Source of the DNA: Thermodesulfovibrionia bacterium
Lineage (GTDB): Bacteria; Nitrospirota; Thermodesulfovibrionia; UBA6902
Assembly: GCA_947258735.1 (NCBI GenBank)
Contig: CAMYJJ010000026.1
Span: 1 to 19,467, forward strand
Reading direction: 5' to 3'
Length of the DNA: 19,467 nucleotides
Shown: in pieces, positions 8,737-15,608 of the stretch
Layout: every line of letters starts with the position of its first letter
Numbering within the stretch: the stretch's first letter is position 1
Notes under the pieces: generated by a model
Seen by the model: the letters and a program-made list of their open reading frames with translations, nothing else
What the model was told of the DNA's origin: nothing
Databases searched by the model: none
Position numbers and translations under genes: made by a program

Positions 8737-10524
8737 CTAGAATGCCACCTGATCCTGCTGGACGCAGTATAACCGGCCGAAAAGGTTGCACCGCTGGTTG
8801 TTTGATGTCGTCCAGGAGGTAGTGGTTTGATTGGCGCTCCCGCCCTTACCTGTCCAGCCCGAAGAGGGCCCGCTCCAGTTGTTGCACGCGCTCCCGCAGC
8901 CGGGGTTGCAGTCCGTCGAGGTGCGGTTTCCGTCGGAATTGGTGTTGGTCCAGACGTTGATGGGGGCTTCGACCTCCATGCCGTACTCGTTGAGGCTGAT
9001 CGGTTCGTCGAGGCTGCCGTCCGTCAGGTCGACCCAGTCGGCAGCGATTCTCGTCCCGTCTGTGCGGATGTAGGGCACGTCGTGCTTCGTCAGTCGATCG
9101 GCAGCAATGTCGATATTGTTCGACAGCCAGGCCTTGTAGGTTCCCATAAGGCCAGCCTCCTCGGCACTGTTCTGGCATTTGGCATCCGCCCCTCCCAAGC
9201 CACCCAGGGCGCCAGTGTAGGTGCCCCCGGTCACGAAGATGATCCTGTAGTCGCAGAAAAGAGGGGCTTCAGCACCTTCGGCGTGGTAGATCTGGCAGAG
9301 CGCGATCTTGGTTACGGGTCCCGGCGGTCCTGTTTCACCCTGCGGTCCTGTTTCACCCAGCTGTCCTGTTTCACCCTGCGGCCCCACACAGTCTTCTGCA
9401 CTACAGTCCCCATCTCCACTGCTGTCCTCAGTCGCTACATCACACTCACCATTTCCGTTCAGGTCCCAGCAGTGTATGCCGTCTGCTCCTGCTTCCCCTG
9501 CCTCTCCGGGTGCTCCATCTTCACCATCTGCTCCATCATCGCCCGGTGGTCCCGGCGGGCCATCTGCTCCTGGAGGTCCCACAGCACCAATTGTCAGGTC
9601 ATATTCAGATGTCTTCCCGTCAGCTGTCTCAACGATCAACAGATAATCCCCGTCAGGTATGCCGTCCGGCAGTATGCAGTCGATCGAGTCATTATCAGTA
9701 CAGACCAGGGGATCAACGTAGTCACCCAGTGTGACTATTAAATTCACGTTTATATTATCACCTTCAATGTGTATCGATTCTCCTGACGGATCCAGATGCA
9801 CCTCGGTGATCTTGGGCTGGCCTGTTATACACGCAGGATCTCCATCGCAGTCCCCATCATCACAATCAATGTCATTATCGCCGTCATCATCTATGAAATT
9901 GTCACATATCTCCTCGGTCACCTCTTCGCAATTGGTAGGATCAATTTCCTTTAGTATAGAATCATCATCAGGCGTTTCCGTTCCCTTTGTGATATATATG
10001 GCATCAAGTTTATGCCCGCTCTCCCGTATCCATACATTTATCTCATGTGTGTCTGCCGTATTAATGAGGATGGTGTTGTCGCCCGATGGTGAAGTATTTT
10101 GTACACTATTTGACCATACCCATTGTCCATGAACCCTGTTATGGTTTAATGCCCCTACACATTGACCATCAACCCCGATAAACACCGAGTCAGACCTGCC
10201 TCCGGATGATTTTCCCCTTATCCATACCTTGTAAATTCCTGTATCAGGAAAATGAAGTGCATACTTCTTCCCTTCAGACGTCGATGGACAACTGGATGAC
10301 GTCCCGGTTCCTGCCAGCAGGTACGAAGCGCCTAAAAACTCTGTATCTGCAGTTGACGTTGCATATGTCCCTCCCTGAAATATGGTATCTGTGAAATTCT
10401 CTGCCTCAATATACGTACCGTCCGGGTCAGCTTCACATGCCCCTTCTGACAGCCCTGGAATCAGCAATACCAGGAACATCAATGAGATAACGTATACTTT
10501 GTTGATCGATATATCAGACATCAT
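8737..10524 (-). CDS. Secreted collagen-like protein with C-terminal DUF1554 (C-type-lectin-like) domain
   Basis: I place the start at the ATG at 10524, four bases after GGAGGG. This gives 595 residues with a clean signal peptide (MMSDISINKVYVISLMFLVL, cleavage near SEG-A). An upstream in-frame TTG at 10593 has no binding site. Domains: a CBM6/35-like beta-sandwich at about 31-185; an acidic Cys/Asp-rich segment with IDDDGDNDIDCDDGDCDGD at about 205-235; an IPT-like segment up to 315; 11 Gly-X-Y triplets at 316-348; a 31-residue interruption containing HCWDLNGNGECD; 8 more triplets at 381-404; then a DUF1554 domain at 405-595 (FVTGGTY..GGADAKCQ, GTYKAWLSN, DWVDLTDGSL, RLYCVQQ). The triplets suggest a trimeric stalk presenting a globular tip outside the cell. 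DUF1554 belongs, as I recall, with C-type-lectin-like folds; the ligand is unknown. The tip coding region is about 60-65% GC against about 43% for the N-terminal part. The leader carries a c-di-GMP-I riboswitch. Confidence 0.88.
   Translation of the reverse strand: MMSDISINKVYVISLMFLVLLIPGLSEGACEADPDGTYIEAENFTDTIFQGGTYATSTADTEFLGASYLLAGTGTSSSCPSTSEGKKYALHFPDTGIYKVWIRGKSSGGRSDSVFIGVDGQCVGALNHNRVHGQWVWSNSVQNTSPSGDNTILINTADTHEINVWIRESGHKLDAIYITKGTETPDDDSILKEIDPTNCEEVTEEICDNFIDDDGDNDIDCDDGDCDGDPACITGQPKITEVHLDPSGESIHIEGDNINVNLIVTLGDYVDPLVCTDNDSIDCILPDGIPDGDYLLIVETADGKTSEYDLTIGAVGPPGADGPPGPPGDDGADGEDGAPGEAGEAGADGIHCWDLNGNGECDVATEDSSGDGDCSAEDCVGPQGETGQLGETGPQGETGPPGPVTKIALCQIYHAEGAEAPLFCDYRIIFVTGGTYTGALGGLGGADAKCQNSAEEAGLMGTYKAWLSNNIDIAADRLTKHDVPYIRTDGTRIAADWVDLTDGSLDEPISLNEYGMEVEAPINVWTNTNSDGNRTSTDCNPGCGSACNNWSGPSSGWTGKGGSANQTTTSWTTSNNQRCNLFGRLYCVQQDQVAF
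9326..9379 (-). repeat. Three tandem 18-base repeats in the collagen-like stalk
   Basis: Three adjacent units at 9326-9343, 9344-9361 and 9362-9379 differ at one or two positions from ggtcctgtttcaccctgc. Each encodes two Gly-X-Y triplets of the second collagen tract. Gain or loss of units would stay in frame and change stalk length. Confidence 0.8.
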
Positions 10525-10546
10525 GTTTCCCTCCTTTTTATTTTCC

Positions 10547-10587
10547 TTATCTATACACAGATAAGGATGTTTATCTATAAACAGACA
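10547..10587. promoter_or_regulatory. Repeated operator-like motif upstream of the collagen-like gene
   Basis: ttatctatacacagataa (10547-10564) is an inverted repeat with perfect 6-base arms. A related copy, ttatctataaacagaca, starts 24 bases further on at 10571. Repeats spaced by about two helical turns between the riboswitch terminator and the start codon could bind a regulator or fold in the RNA. No known motif is recognised. Confidence 0.3.
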
Positions 10588-10661
10588 TGACAACGGTTGC
10601 TTCCTCTGACTGACCAGTAATGTGTAGTGAGATAAGAAACACTGGTTGTGGCACCTGCCAT
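10575..10661 (-). CDS. Possible 28-codon leader peptide after the riboswitch terminator
   Basis: An ATG at 10661 lies six bases after GGAG and opens a 28-codon frame (MAGATTSVSYLTTHYW..., ending TAG at 10575). It sits between the riboswitch terminator and the collagen-like gene. It contains two Cys and two His but no hydrophobic span. It may be a real leader peptide whose translation affects the leader RNA, or a chance frame. Only the ribosome binding site supports it. Confidence 0.25.
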   Translation of the reverse strand: MAGATTSVSYLTTHYWSVRGSNRCHVCL

Positions 10662-10676
10662 CGCTATCTCCTGAAT

Positions 10677-10713
10677 AAAAAAAGCCGAACTCACCAAAGG
10701 TTCATCCTTCGGC
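10677..10713 (-). terminator. Riboswitch-associated intrinsic terminator
   Basis: On the minus strand GCCGAA (10708-10713) pairs with TTCGGC (10684-10689), followed directly by seven T. It lies between the aptamer and the collagen-like gene. Its 5' arm overlaps the aptamer's conserved 3' segment (GGGCTGCCGAAG). Aptamer folding and terminator formation could therefore exclude each other, predicting that ligand turns the gene on. The 5' partner strand of aptamer helix P1 is not clear to me, so the direction of control is inference. Confidence 0.75.
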
Positions 10714-10784
10714 AGCCCGGCTATCTTATGTAAGACCCGTTGCTTTCTGCCCCCTTCTCACGAAGGGTTTGGCTTTTTCGGGCA
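10712..10784 (-). ncRNA. Cyclic-di-GMP-I (GEMM-I) riboswitch aptamer
   Basis: Read on the minus strand, the aptamer shows the GEMM-I signature in order. These are AAAGCCAAACC; a hairpin CCCTTC-GTGA-GAAGGG with a GNRA tetraloop; GCAGAAAGC; CGGGTCTT; and AAGATAGCCGGGCTGCCG, which holds the tetraloop receptor side and the conserved 3' strand. The usual G21-C46 pair (Vibrio Vc2 numbering) appears swapped to C-G, a covariation that supports a real fold. The position aligning with ligand-contacting G20 is G. That favours c-di-GMP over the cyclic AMP-GMP variant, which has A there. It precedes the collagen-like gene by about 190 bases with a terminator in between, so c-di-GMP probably controls that gene's expression. 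Confidence 0.87.
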
Positions 10785-11074
10785 TCTCTCTATCTGATTA
10801 TCTTTTACCCGATATTTTTCTGCCTGTCTAATGAGATATTTTAATTTCCATATTAAATTAAAGCATTCCAAAGAAGAAAGGATTCCTATTGTCTTTAAGA
10901 AGAAATAAAGTGAGGGAAATGATGGATTATCAGTAGACTGTTGACTTAATCGATTTTATTGATAAATTCAACAGATCTTCAATATCCGAGCAGACTCAAT
11001 TTCATTGACTTGGCTGATGAATGCTTAAAAATCAGTAAGTTACAGAATCGCTGACTTGACTGATGAGTCTTTGA

Positions 11075-11282
11075 TAATAGGACTATCAATAGATTGTTTA
11101 TACTGGGTAGAAGTGTGGATAATTCCGTGATTTAACAATAACTGATTGAAAGTTTCATTATATGATTTATGTCATATCATTCATTCGATATTTAGAAGTA
11201 ATATTAAGTGAAAGTTCGGCTAAAAGTAACTTTCAATTTTCCCCGAGGCAGTCAGCCCCCCCTGGCTGCCTCACTTCTTTTT
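11075..11282 (+). ncRNA. Candidate small RNA ending at the orphan terminator
   Basis: The stretch before the terminator has small perfect hairpins (ATATGA/TCATAT around 11165; GAAAGTT/AACTTTC around 11212-11234) and no credible coding frame. A transcript starting after tttatact near 11100 would be about 180 bases. The promoter match is weak, so existence and 5' end are speculative. Confidence 0.25.
11245..11282 (+). terminator. Strong intrinsic terminator with no assigned gene
   Basis: GAGGCAGTCAG (11245-11255) and CTGGCTGCCTC (11262-11272) form an 11-base stem with one G-U pair and a six-C loop, followed by acttcttttt. The T-run is on the plus strand. No protein gene ends here: the 66-codon frame at 11162-11362 runs straight through it and lacks a binding site. 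The terminator may end a small RNA. Confidence 0.75.
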
Positions 11283-11436
11283 CATTTAGCATAATTGCAC
11301 AATTAGACCTATATAAAATTTTTATAGCCGTTATAAGAAGGTTCCTATTGCTTATCATTTGAATATATAATAATTGGACTATCTATTTTGGGCCTACTTT
11401 TATTGCAGGGCAGAGAAAATATTAGGGGGGGTATCC

Positions 11437-11466
11437 GGTAGAGTCAGAAATGGCTCTGCCTTTTTT
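11437..11466 (+). terminator. Second intrinsic terminator with no assigned gene
   Basis: GGTAGAG (11437-11443) pairs with CTCTGCC (11454-11460) through one G-U pair, followed by six T. A second copy of the 5' arm, GGCAGAG at 11409-11415, could pair with the same 3' arm without mismatch. Two alternative hairpins are therefore possible. No protein gene ends here. Confidence 0.65.
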
Positions 11467-11739
11467 ATTTACTTCATATGGCATTAATCTCCTCTAATCA
11501 TTATTTGAAGGTTATCCAATTTTTGAAGACTCATCAGTCAAGTCAATGAAATGGCATCAGTTAAAAATCTGCAGATAATTTGCAATTATCAATAACTTAG
11601 ATTCAGTCTGCATATTACTGACTTGTTGAGTTATCAATAAAATAAACCAGTTATAAATCCAAAGATAATTCTCTATTATTCTCAAGGCTAATTTTCATAC
11701 ATAATTAAAGATTTCTACCGCAAATCAACAATAACATTC

Positions 11740-11769
11740 TTGTCATTTCTCTGGAGTGTCAGGTATATT
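11740..11769 (+). promoter_or_regulatory. Possible promoter of rsgA
   Basis: TTGTCA (11740-11745) and TATATT (11764-11769) are separated by 18 bases, about 50 bases before the rsgA start. The match is moderate and the region is AT-rich. Confidence 0.4.
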
Positions 11770-11823
11770 TTCGTATATACACAGAAACTATATTATTACT
11801 TGTTAGGTGTTTAATAATTTCTC

Positions 11824-12906
11824 ATGAAAAACATTTCATGCAGTATAGAAAAACTTGGTTTTGATAAATGGTTTCAGGATAGTGTTGATCCTGAGAGTTT
11901 GGAGGAGCTTGAGATAGCAAGAGTGATTGCTGTTCATAAAGACAGCTATACGATAACAAATGGTGAGAATGATGTTTTTGCTGAGTTGGTAGGAAAAATA
12001 ATATACAGTTCGGCTTCTCCGATTGATTATCCTGCTGTTGGGGATTGGGTATTTGCCAAGTTTTATGATGAAAATACTTTTTCATTAATACATGAGATCA
12101 TCCAGAGAAAATCCTTGCTGAAAAGAAAAACACCGGGAAAGAAAATAGATTTTCAATTGATTGCTGCCAATATTGATGTAGCATTTATTGTCCAGTCTCT
12201 GGATGATAATTTTAATCTAAGGCGACTCGAGAGATATCTTGTTATGATTAACGAAAGCAAAATCAGGCCAATTGTTTTATTAAGCAAGAGTGATCTTCTA
12301 ACCTCAGAAGAGATTGTAAGCAGGATTGATGAGATTTATAAAATAATGCCGAGTTTACATGTACAACCATTCAGTAACAAAGATGAATCCGGCTTGAAAA
12401 GTGTAACCGATCTTCTAAAAGAAGGGTTAACATATTGTTTGTTAGGATCTTCAGGTGTGGGCAAGACAACCTTGTTAAATAATCTCATCGGTGAATCCTT
12501 ATTTAAAACAAAAACGGTCAGAGAAAAGGATAGTAAAGGAAGGCATGCTACAACATATAGGCAATTGATAAAGTTAGATTGCGGAGCAATGGTAATAGAC
12601 ACTCCCGGAATGAGGGAACTTGGGAATTTTTCTGTGGAAACAGGCCTTGATGAAACATTTGCTGACATAATTGAGCTATCAGGAAAATGTCATTTTAATG
12701 ATTGCTCTCATATTGCTGAAAAAGGTTGTGCAGTGTTACGTGCCATAAAGGATGGCAAGTTGTCCGAGAAAAGATACCAGAATTACATAAAAATGAACAA
12801 GGAAGTTATTTACAACGAAATGTCATATTTTGAGAAGAGGCAAAAAGATAAACAGTTTGGAAAATTCATTAAAACTGTGATGAAGCACAAGAAGAATCAG
12901 AGATAG
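11824..12906 (+). CDS. rsgA: Ribosome small subunit-dependent GTPase A (RsgA)
   Basis: RsgA is a circularly permuted GTPase that acts late in 30S subunit maturation. The 360-residue length is normal for the family. An N-terminal OB-fold region (about 25-105) precedes the GTPase in permuted order: G4 as SKSD (154-157), P-loop GSSGVGKTT (208-216), switch I RHATTY (240-245) and G3 DTPG (259-262). The zinc-binding C-terminal region has C289, C294, H296 and C302. G4 reads SKSD rather than NKxD, which occurs in this family. The ATG at 11824 has only a weak binding site (TTAGGTG, about 15 bases upstream), but the N-terminus has normal family length. It is monocistronic as seen here, facing the transglycosylase gene. 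Confidence 0.95.
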   Translation: MKNISCSIEKLGFDKWFQDSVDPESLEELEIARVIAVHKDSYTITNGENDVFAELVGKIIYSSASPIDYPAVGDWVFAKFYDENTFSLIHEIIQRKSLLKRKTPGKKIDFQLIAANIDVAFIVQSLDDNFNLRRLERYLVMINESKIRPIVLLSKSDLLTSEEIVSRIDEIYKIMPSLHVQPFSNKDESGLKSVTDLLKEGLTYCLLGSSGVGKTTLLNNLIGESLFKTKTVREKDSKGRHATTYRQLIKLDCGAMVIDTPGMRELGNFSVETGLDETFADIIELSGKCHFNDCSHIAEKGCAVLRAIKDGKLSEKRYQNYIKMNKEVIYNEMSYFEKRQKDKQFGKFIKTVMKHKKNQR

Positions 12907-13266
12907 CTCCCATTAAACGCCAATATCGCTCCAATCCATTTGCAACAGATTATTTACAGTGTTACAGAAGACTTTAACCGTTAATCATCAATTCTGATCT
13001 TGCTCAAAATCATTGATAAGAAGGTGTTAGCAACAATCTGTGCCCTTCATCAATTCTGCTGATAATCACATTATATCGCTTTCCAAAGATCATCGTTCAG
13101 TCTGAAGACTTCATGATGTTATAGTGATTCTGCTGTCATCACAATTCTTGAAGCTAATAGAGATTTAGTGATGAAATAAGATCTGCTGGCAAATCACTCA
13201 TTATTAGATATTAGTGTCAGAATAGGCGGCAGTAGTAAGCTGTTTGAAATTTATTATCCGAAATGG
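12907..13266. other. Intergenic stretch between converging genes, no gene seen
   Basis: About 360 bases between the ends of rsgA and the transglycosylase gene. It holds a short direct repeat (tcatcaattctg at 12985 and 13047) and many related ATCA/TGAT words. I find no coding frame with a binding site and no clear terminator for either gene. Confidence 0.5.
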
Positions 13267-13995
13267 TCAGCTAGGGTTTGCGTCACTGTTATAAATGGCA
13301 AGGACGCGTTTCACGTATTTTTGCGTTTCTCTTATCGGCGGGACACCCCTGAATTTTATTATTCTTCTTGGCCCTGCATTATATGCAGCGATCGCCAGGG
13401 TAATATCTCCCCCAAATTTATCCAGTAGATATCTTAGGTACTTAATACCCCCTTCAATATTGTCGGCCGGGTTATAGGGATCATTTATTCCCATTGCGTT
13501 TGCCGTAGCAGGCATTAACTGCATGAGACCTATTGCACCCCGATGTGATACGGCCTCTGTATTCCAGTTTGATTCCACGGTGATTAAGGCATGGACCAGC
13601 GACGGTTCTATACCATGTGTGCGGGCTAACTTATAAATGATATTCCTGTATTGGGAAGGCTGTTTCAGCCTGACTTTCCTGGTCTTAATAGCCGGTTCTT
13701 CTGCTGCAGCATGCTGCGGATTGATTTTCACACTCTTGGAGTCTGCATGTTCTGTAGAAGAGCTCTGGGATTTATTTATTTCAATCTCATGATCCGCACC
13801 TTCTTTTGTATCTTCTGAATCAGATGCTGCACGATCAATGCCATCAGAATTTGCAGATAAGTCCTCATGCGTTTCTTGACTCGCTGTCATGCTTAGTAAT
13901 ACAGGATCGTCAACGTACATCTCCATGACGCAGATCATGCCCAACATGGTAAACGTTAAAATAGATATTAAGCTGCAAACGATTGCTTTTGTCAT
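13267..13995 (-). CDS. Membrane-anchored lytic transglycosylase (SLT domain)
   Basis: The 242-residue protein cleaves peptidoglycan glycan strands in the periplasm, by family. A hydrophobic N-terminal segment (about 4-26) is a signal anchor or uncleaved signal peptide. An acidic, Ser-rich linker (about 35-105) follows, then an SLT domain (about 115-235). The catalytic Glu is E141 in ALITVESNWN. Other family motifs are GAIGLMQLMPATA, NIEGGIKYL and LAIAAYNAGP. The protein is small, with no substrate-binding repeats. Such enzymes often open the wall for secretion systems or pili, but no assembly genes adjoin this one. The ATG has little ribosome binding site; a well-matched promoter lies about 50 bases upstream. 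Confidence 0.92.
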   Translation of the reverse strand: MTKAIVCSLISILTFTMLGMICVMEMYVDDPVLLSMTASQETHEDLSANSDGIDRAASDSEDTKEGADHEIEINKSQSSSTEHADSKSVKINPQHAAAEEPAIKTRKVRLKQPSQYRNIIYKLARTHGIEPSLVHALITVESNWNTEAVSHRGAIGLMQLMPATANAMGINDPYNPADNIEGGIKYLRYLLDKFGGDITLAIAAYNAGPRRIIKFRGVPPIRETQKYVKRVLAIYNSDANPS

Positions 13996-14043
13996 AATTT
14001 TTATGTTTAAAAATTTTTAAGAAGCTGAAGGGAATATATATAC

Positions 14044-14071
14044 ATTATACACTGGGATCACTATTCGTCAA
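14044..14071 (-). promoter_or_regulatory. Sigma70-type promoter of the transglycosylase gene
   Basis: On the minus strand TTGACG (14066-14071) and TATAAT (14044-14049) are separated by 16 bases. This is 11 of 12 consensus positions, the best promoter match in the window. Transcription would start near 14037, about 40 bases before the ATG. Confidence 0.75.
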
Positions 14072-14327
14072 GCAAAAAAAAATATTATGCAATATTTATG
14101 TATGCATAATTGTGCAGATAGTTATTTGCTTTATTCCTGGTTACATTAGAAGACTCAGTCAGGACGAAAATAAATTACGTTTGATATAGAAACATGCATT
14201 ATTTCTGTAATGAACTGATACTTTTTTGCAATCTAATTTGACAAATGGATGGTAATTTTACACTTATAGTAAATGAAATTTATACCAAAATTATATAAAA
14301 ACACAGGTATCGGGATTAAAAAAGTAG

Positions 14328-14412
14328 TGGTGGGCGTGGAGGGACTCGAACCCCCACGGGTTGCCCCACTAGATCCTAAGTCTAGCACGTCTGCCAATTC
14401 CGCCACACGCCC
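14328..14412 (-). tRNA. tRNA-Leu (anticodon UAG)
   Basis: An 85-base type II tRNA on the minus strand. The acceptor stem GGGCGTG pairs with CACGCCC, then comes A and an encoded CCA. The anticodon stem-loop CTAGA-CTTAGGA-TCTAG gives UAG. A long variable arm (TGGGGCAACCCG) and the T-arm GTTCGAGTCC are present. It reads CUN leucine codons, chiefly CUA. A T6 run follows a few bases downstream. Confidence 0.95.
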
Positions 14413-14520
14413 TTTGAAAAGATCCAAAAAAGCTGCAGATACTGAAGGTCTGTTAACCGCGGGTTATATTAAAACCTGTGCATGATTTTACAGGATGGTC
14501 TGTATGTTTGTCTAATTGTT

Positions 14521-14597
14521 ACAGGTTATGTGTTATGGATAATAAGTAATAGATATAAAGGGAAGAAGTTCCCCATGACCTATAACCTATCACCTGT
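14521..14597. repeat. Short imperfect inverted-repeat element past the NMO gene
   Basis: acaggttatgtgttatgg at one end and ccatgacctataacctatca at the other, which continues cctgt, are imperfect inverse complements. An internal hairpin (gggaa-gaag-ttccc) sits between them. The element lies just beyond the stop codon of the monooxygenase gene. It looks like a small dispersed palindromic repeat and may also act as that gene's terminator. Confidence 0.5.
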
Positions 14598-14600
14598 CTT

Positions 14601-15608
14601 TTAAGCTTCTGCGTACTCTTCAACCAGAGAAGCGATAAGCTTTTTGACAGGGATGATTTCATTACATCTGTAAGCATTGGAACCGGCAAATACAAAGCCT
14701 TTATCAAGATTGCCTTCCGCTGCATTGGCAAGCGCCTTGGCAATGCAGTAAGGGGCTGTTTTGGGACTGCATGTTTTAAGACAGTGAAAATTACAGGCTG
14801 TAGGACCTGTATGGCCCTTCATTATGTCTTTGACAAATTTATTCTTGAGTACTCTTCCGGGTAATCCAACGGGGCTTTTTATGATAACGAGATCATCCTT
14901 TGTTGCGTTTATGTAGGCCTGTTTAAAACTTTCATGTACATCGCATTCATCGGTACAGACAAACCGTGTTCCCATCTGAACACCGGATGCCCCCAGCCCC
15001 AGGTAATGTGCAATGTCCTTTCCATCAAAAACACCACCGGCAGCTATGACCGGAATGTTGGGGTTATACGTATTTGCCAGTGTCACAACTTCCCTGACCT
15101 GGTCGTCAAGTGAAGCGGCCTTTCCTTCTATAACATCCTGATAATCATATCCTATATGGCCGCCTGCCTTTGAGCCTTCAACTATGACCGCATCAGGGAG
15201 TCTGTCAAAGTTCCTCTTCCATTTACTGCAGATAATCTTTAATGCTCGCGCTGAAGGGAGCCCTGCGCCGGATATTATCAGATCAATCCCTTCATCAACT
15301 GCAGTCTTTATCAGAGGTTCAAAGTTAGAAAGGACAACCATCAGGTTTACCCCGATTATTCCTTTAGACATGCTCCGGGCTTTTCTAATCTCTTCTCTGA
15401 GAGCGTCATTGTTAAGGGATTCAAATTCAGAGCCGGGCCTGTTTTCAAACTTGCCCAGACCCACGCCGGCAATTACGCCGACACATCCTTCATTGGCAAC
15501 TGCCGCTGCCAGTCCTGAACGTGAGACCCTGACGCCCATTCCACCCTGAATGATGGGAGGATCAACCTTAAGGTCTCCGATATATAAAGAAGGTAATTTC
15601 TTATCCAC
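14601..15608 (-). CDS. Nitronate monooxygenase / 2-nitropropane dioxygenase-family flavoprotein
   Basis: The 335-residue FMN-binding TIM-barrel protein belongs to the family that oxidises nitronates; relatives include the enoyl-ACP reductase FabK. Motifs: PIIQGGMGV near the N-terminus, ISGAGLP, KAGGHIGYD with the candidate catalytic base H151, PVIAAGGVFDG, and GASGVQMGTRF, the FMN phosphate region. Near the C-terminus is a cysteine cluster, CNFHCLKTC then SPKTAPYC (spacing CxxxCxxxCxxxxxxxC). This could bind a metal or cluster, though I have no proof. The start is GTG at 15608 with no obvious binding site, chosen because the barrel's first strand follows at once. The true substrate cannot be told from sequence. 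It stands alone, with no fatty acid genes nearby. Confidence 0.85.
   Translation of the reverse strand: MDKKLPSLYIGDLKVDPPIIQGGMGVRVSRSGLAAAVANEGCVGVIAGVGLGKFENRPGSEFESLNNDALREEIRKARSMSKGIIGVNLMVVLSNFEPLIKTAVDEGIDLIISGAGLPSARALKIICSKWKRNFDRLPDAVIVEGSKAGGHIGYDYQDVIEGKAASLDDQVREVVTLANTYNPNIPVIAAGGVFDGKDIAHYLGLGASGVQMGTRFVCTDECDVHESFKQAYINATKDDLVIIKSPVGLPGRVLKNKFVKDIMKGHTGPTACNFHCLKTCSPKTAPYCIAKALANAAEGNLDKGFVFAGSNAYRCNEIIPVKKLIASLVEEYAEA

Larger units (their letters stand above)
10950..11640. repeat. Diverged long inverted repeat enclosing a gene-free region
   Basis: The left arm (about 10950-11035) contains ttttattgataaattcaaca, gcagact and ttcattgacttggctgatga. The right arm (about 11515-11640), reverse-complemented, has the same order: ttttattgataactcaaca, gcagact, then ttcattgacttgactgatga, with about 45 extra bases in between. 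A further copy of tgacttgactgatgagtctt is at 11052-11071. I find no transposase or terminal duplication. It may be an old non-autonomous mobile element or a dispersed repeat family. The rest of the 10790-11820 gap holds only the two terminators listed below. Confidence 0.6.

Noticed and set aside
9376..9500. Diversity-generating retroelement variable region in the lectin-fold tip
   Set aside because: C-type-lectin folds are typical targets, but no reverse transcriptase, template repeat or Avd gene is present. The two DUF1554 copies differ throughout rather than at adenines only.
8827..9741. 304-codon plus-strand open frame opposite the collagen-like gene
   Set aside because: It is the antisense shadow of the GC-rich tip and the regular Gly-X-Y codons. 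It lacks family motifs, and the minus frame has a signal peptide, binding site and recognised domains.
10593..10595. TTG start for the collagen-like protein at 10593
   Set aside because: The tandem ATG at 10524 has GGAGGG at ideal distance and begins a clean signal peptide. The TTG has no binding site and would add a non-signal-like extension.
11162..11362. 66-codon plus-strand hydrophobic frame
   Set aside because: It runs through a strong intrinsic terminator, has no ribosome binding site and shows no family resemblance.
10931..11650. CRISPR array
   Set aside because: The repeated words around 11,000 and 11,530 are in opposite orientation and irregularly spaced, with no uniform spacers or cas genes.
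14273..14485. Short frames on both strands over 14233-14485
   Set aside because: They overlap the tRNA-Leu gene and contain its translated sequence.
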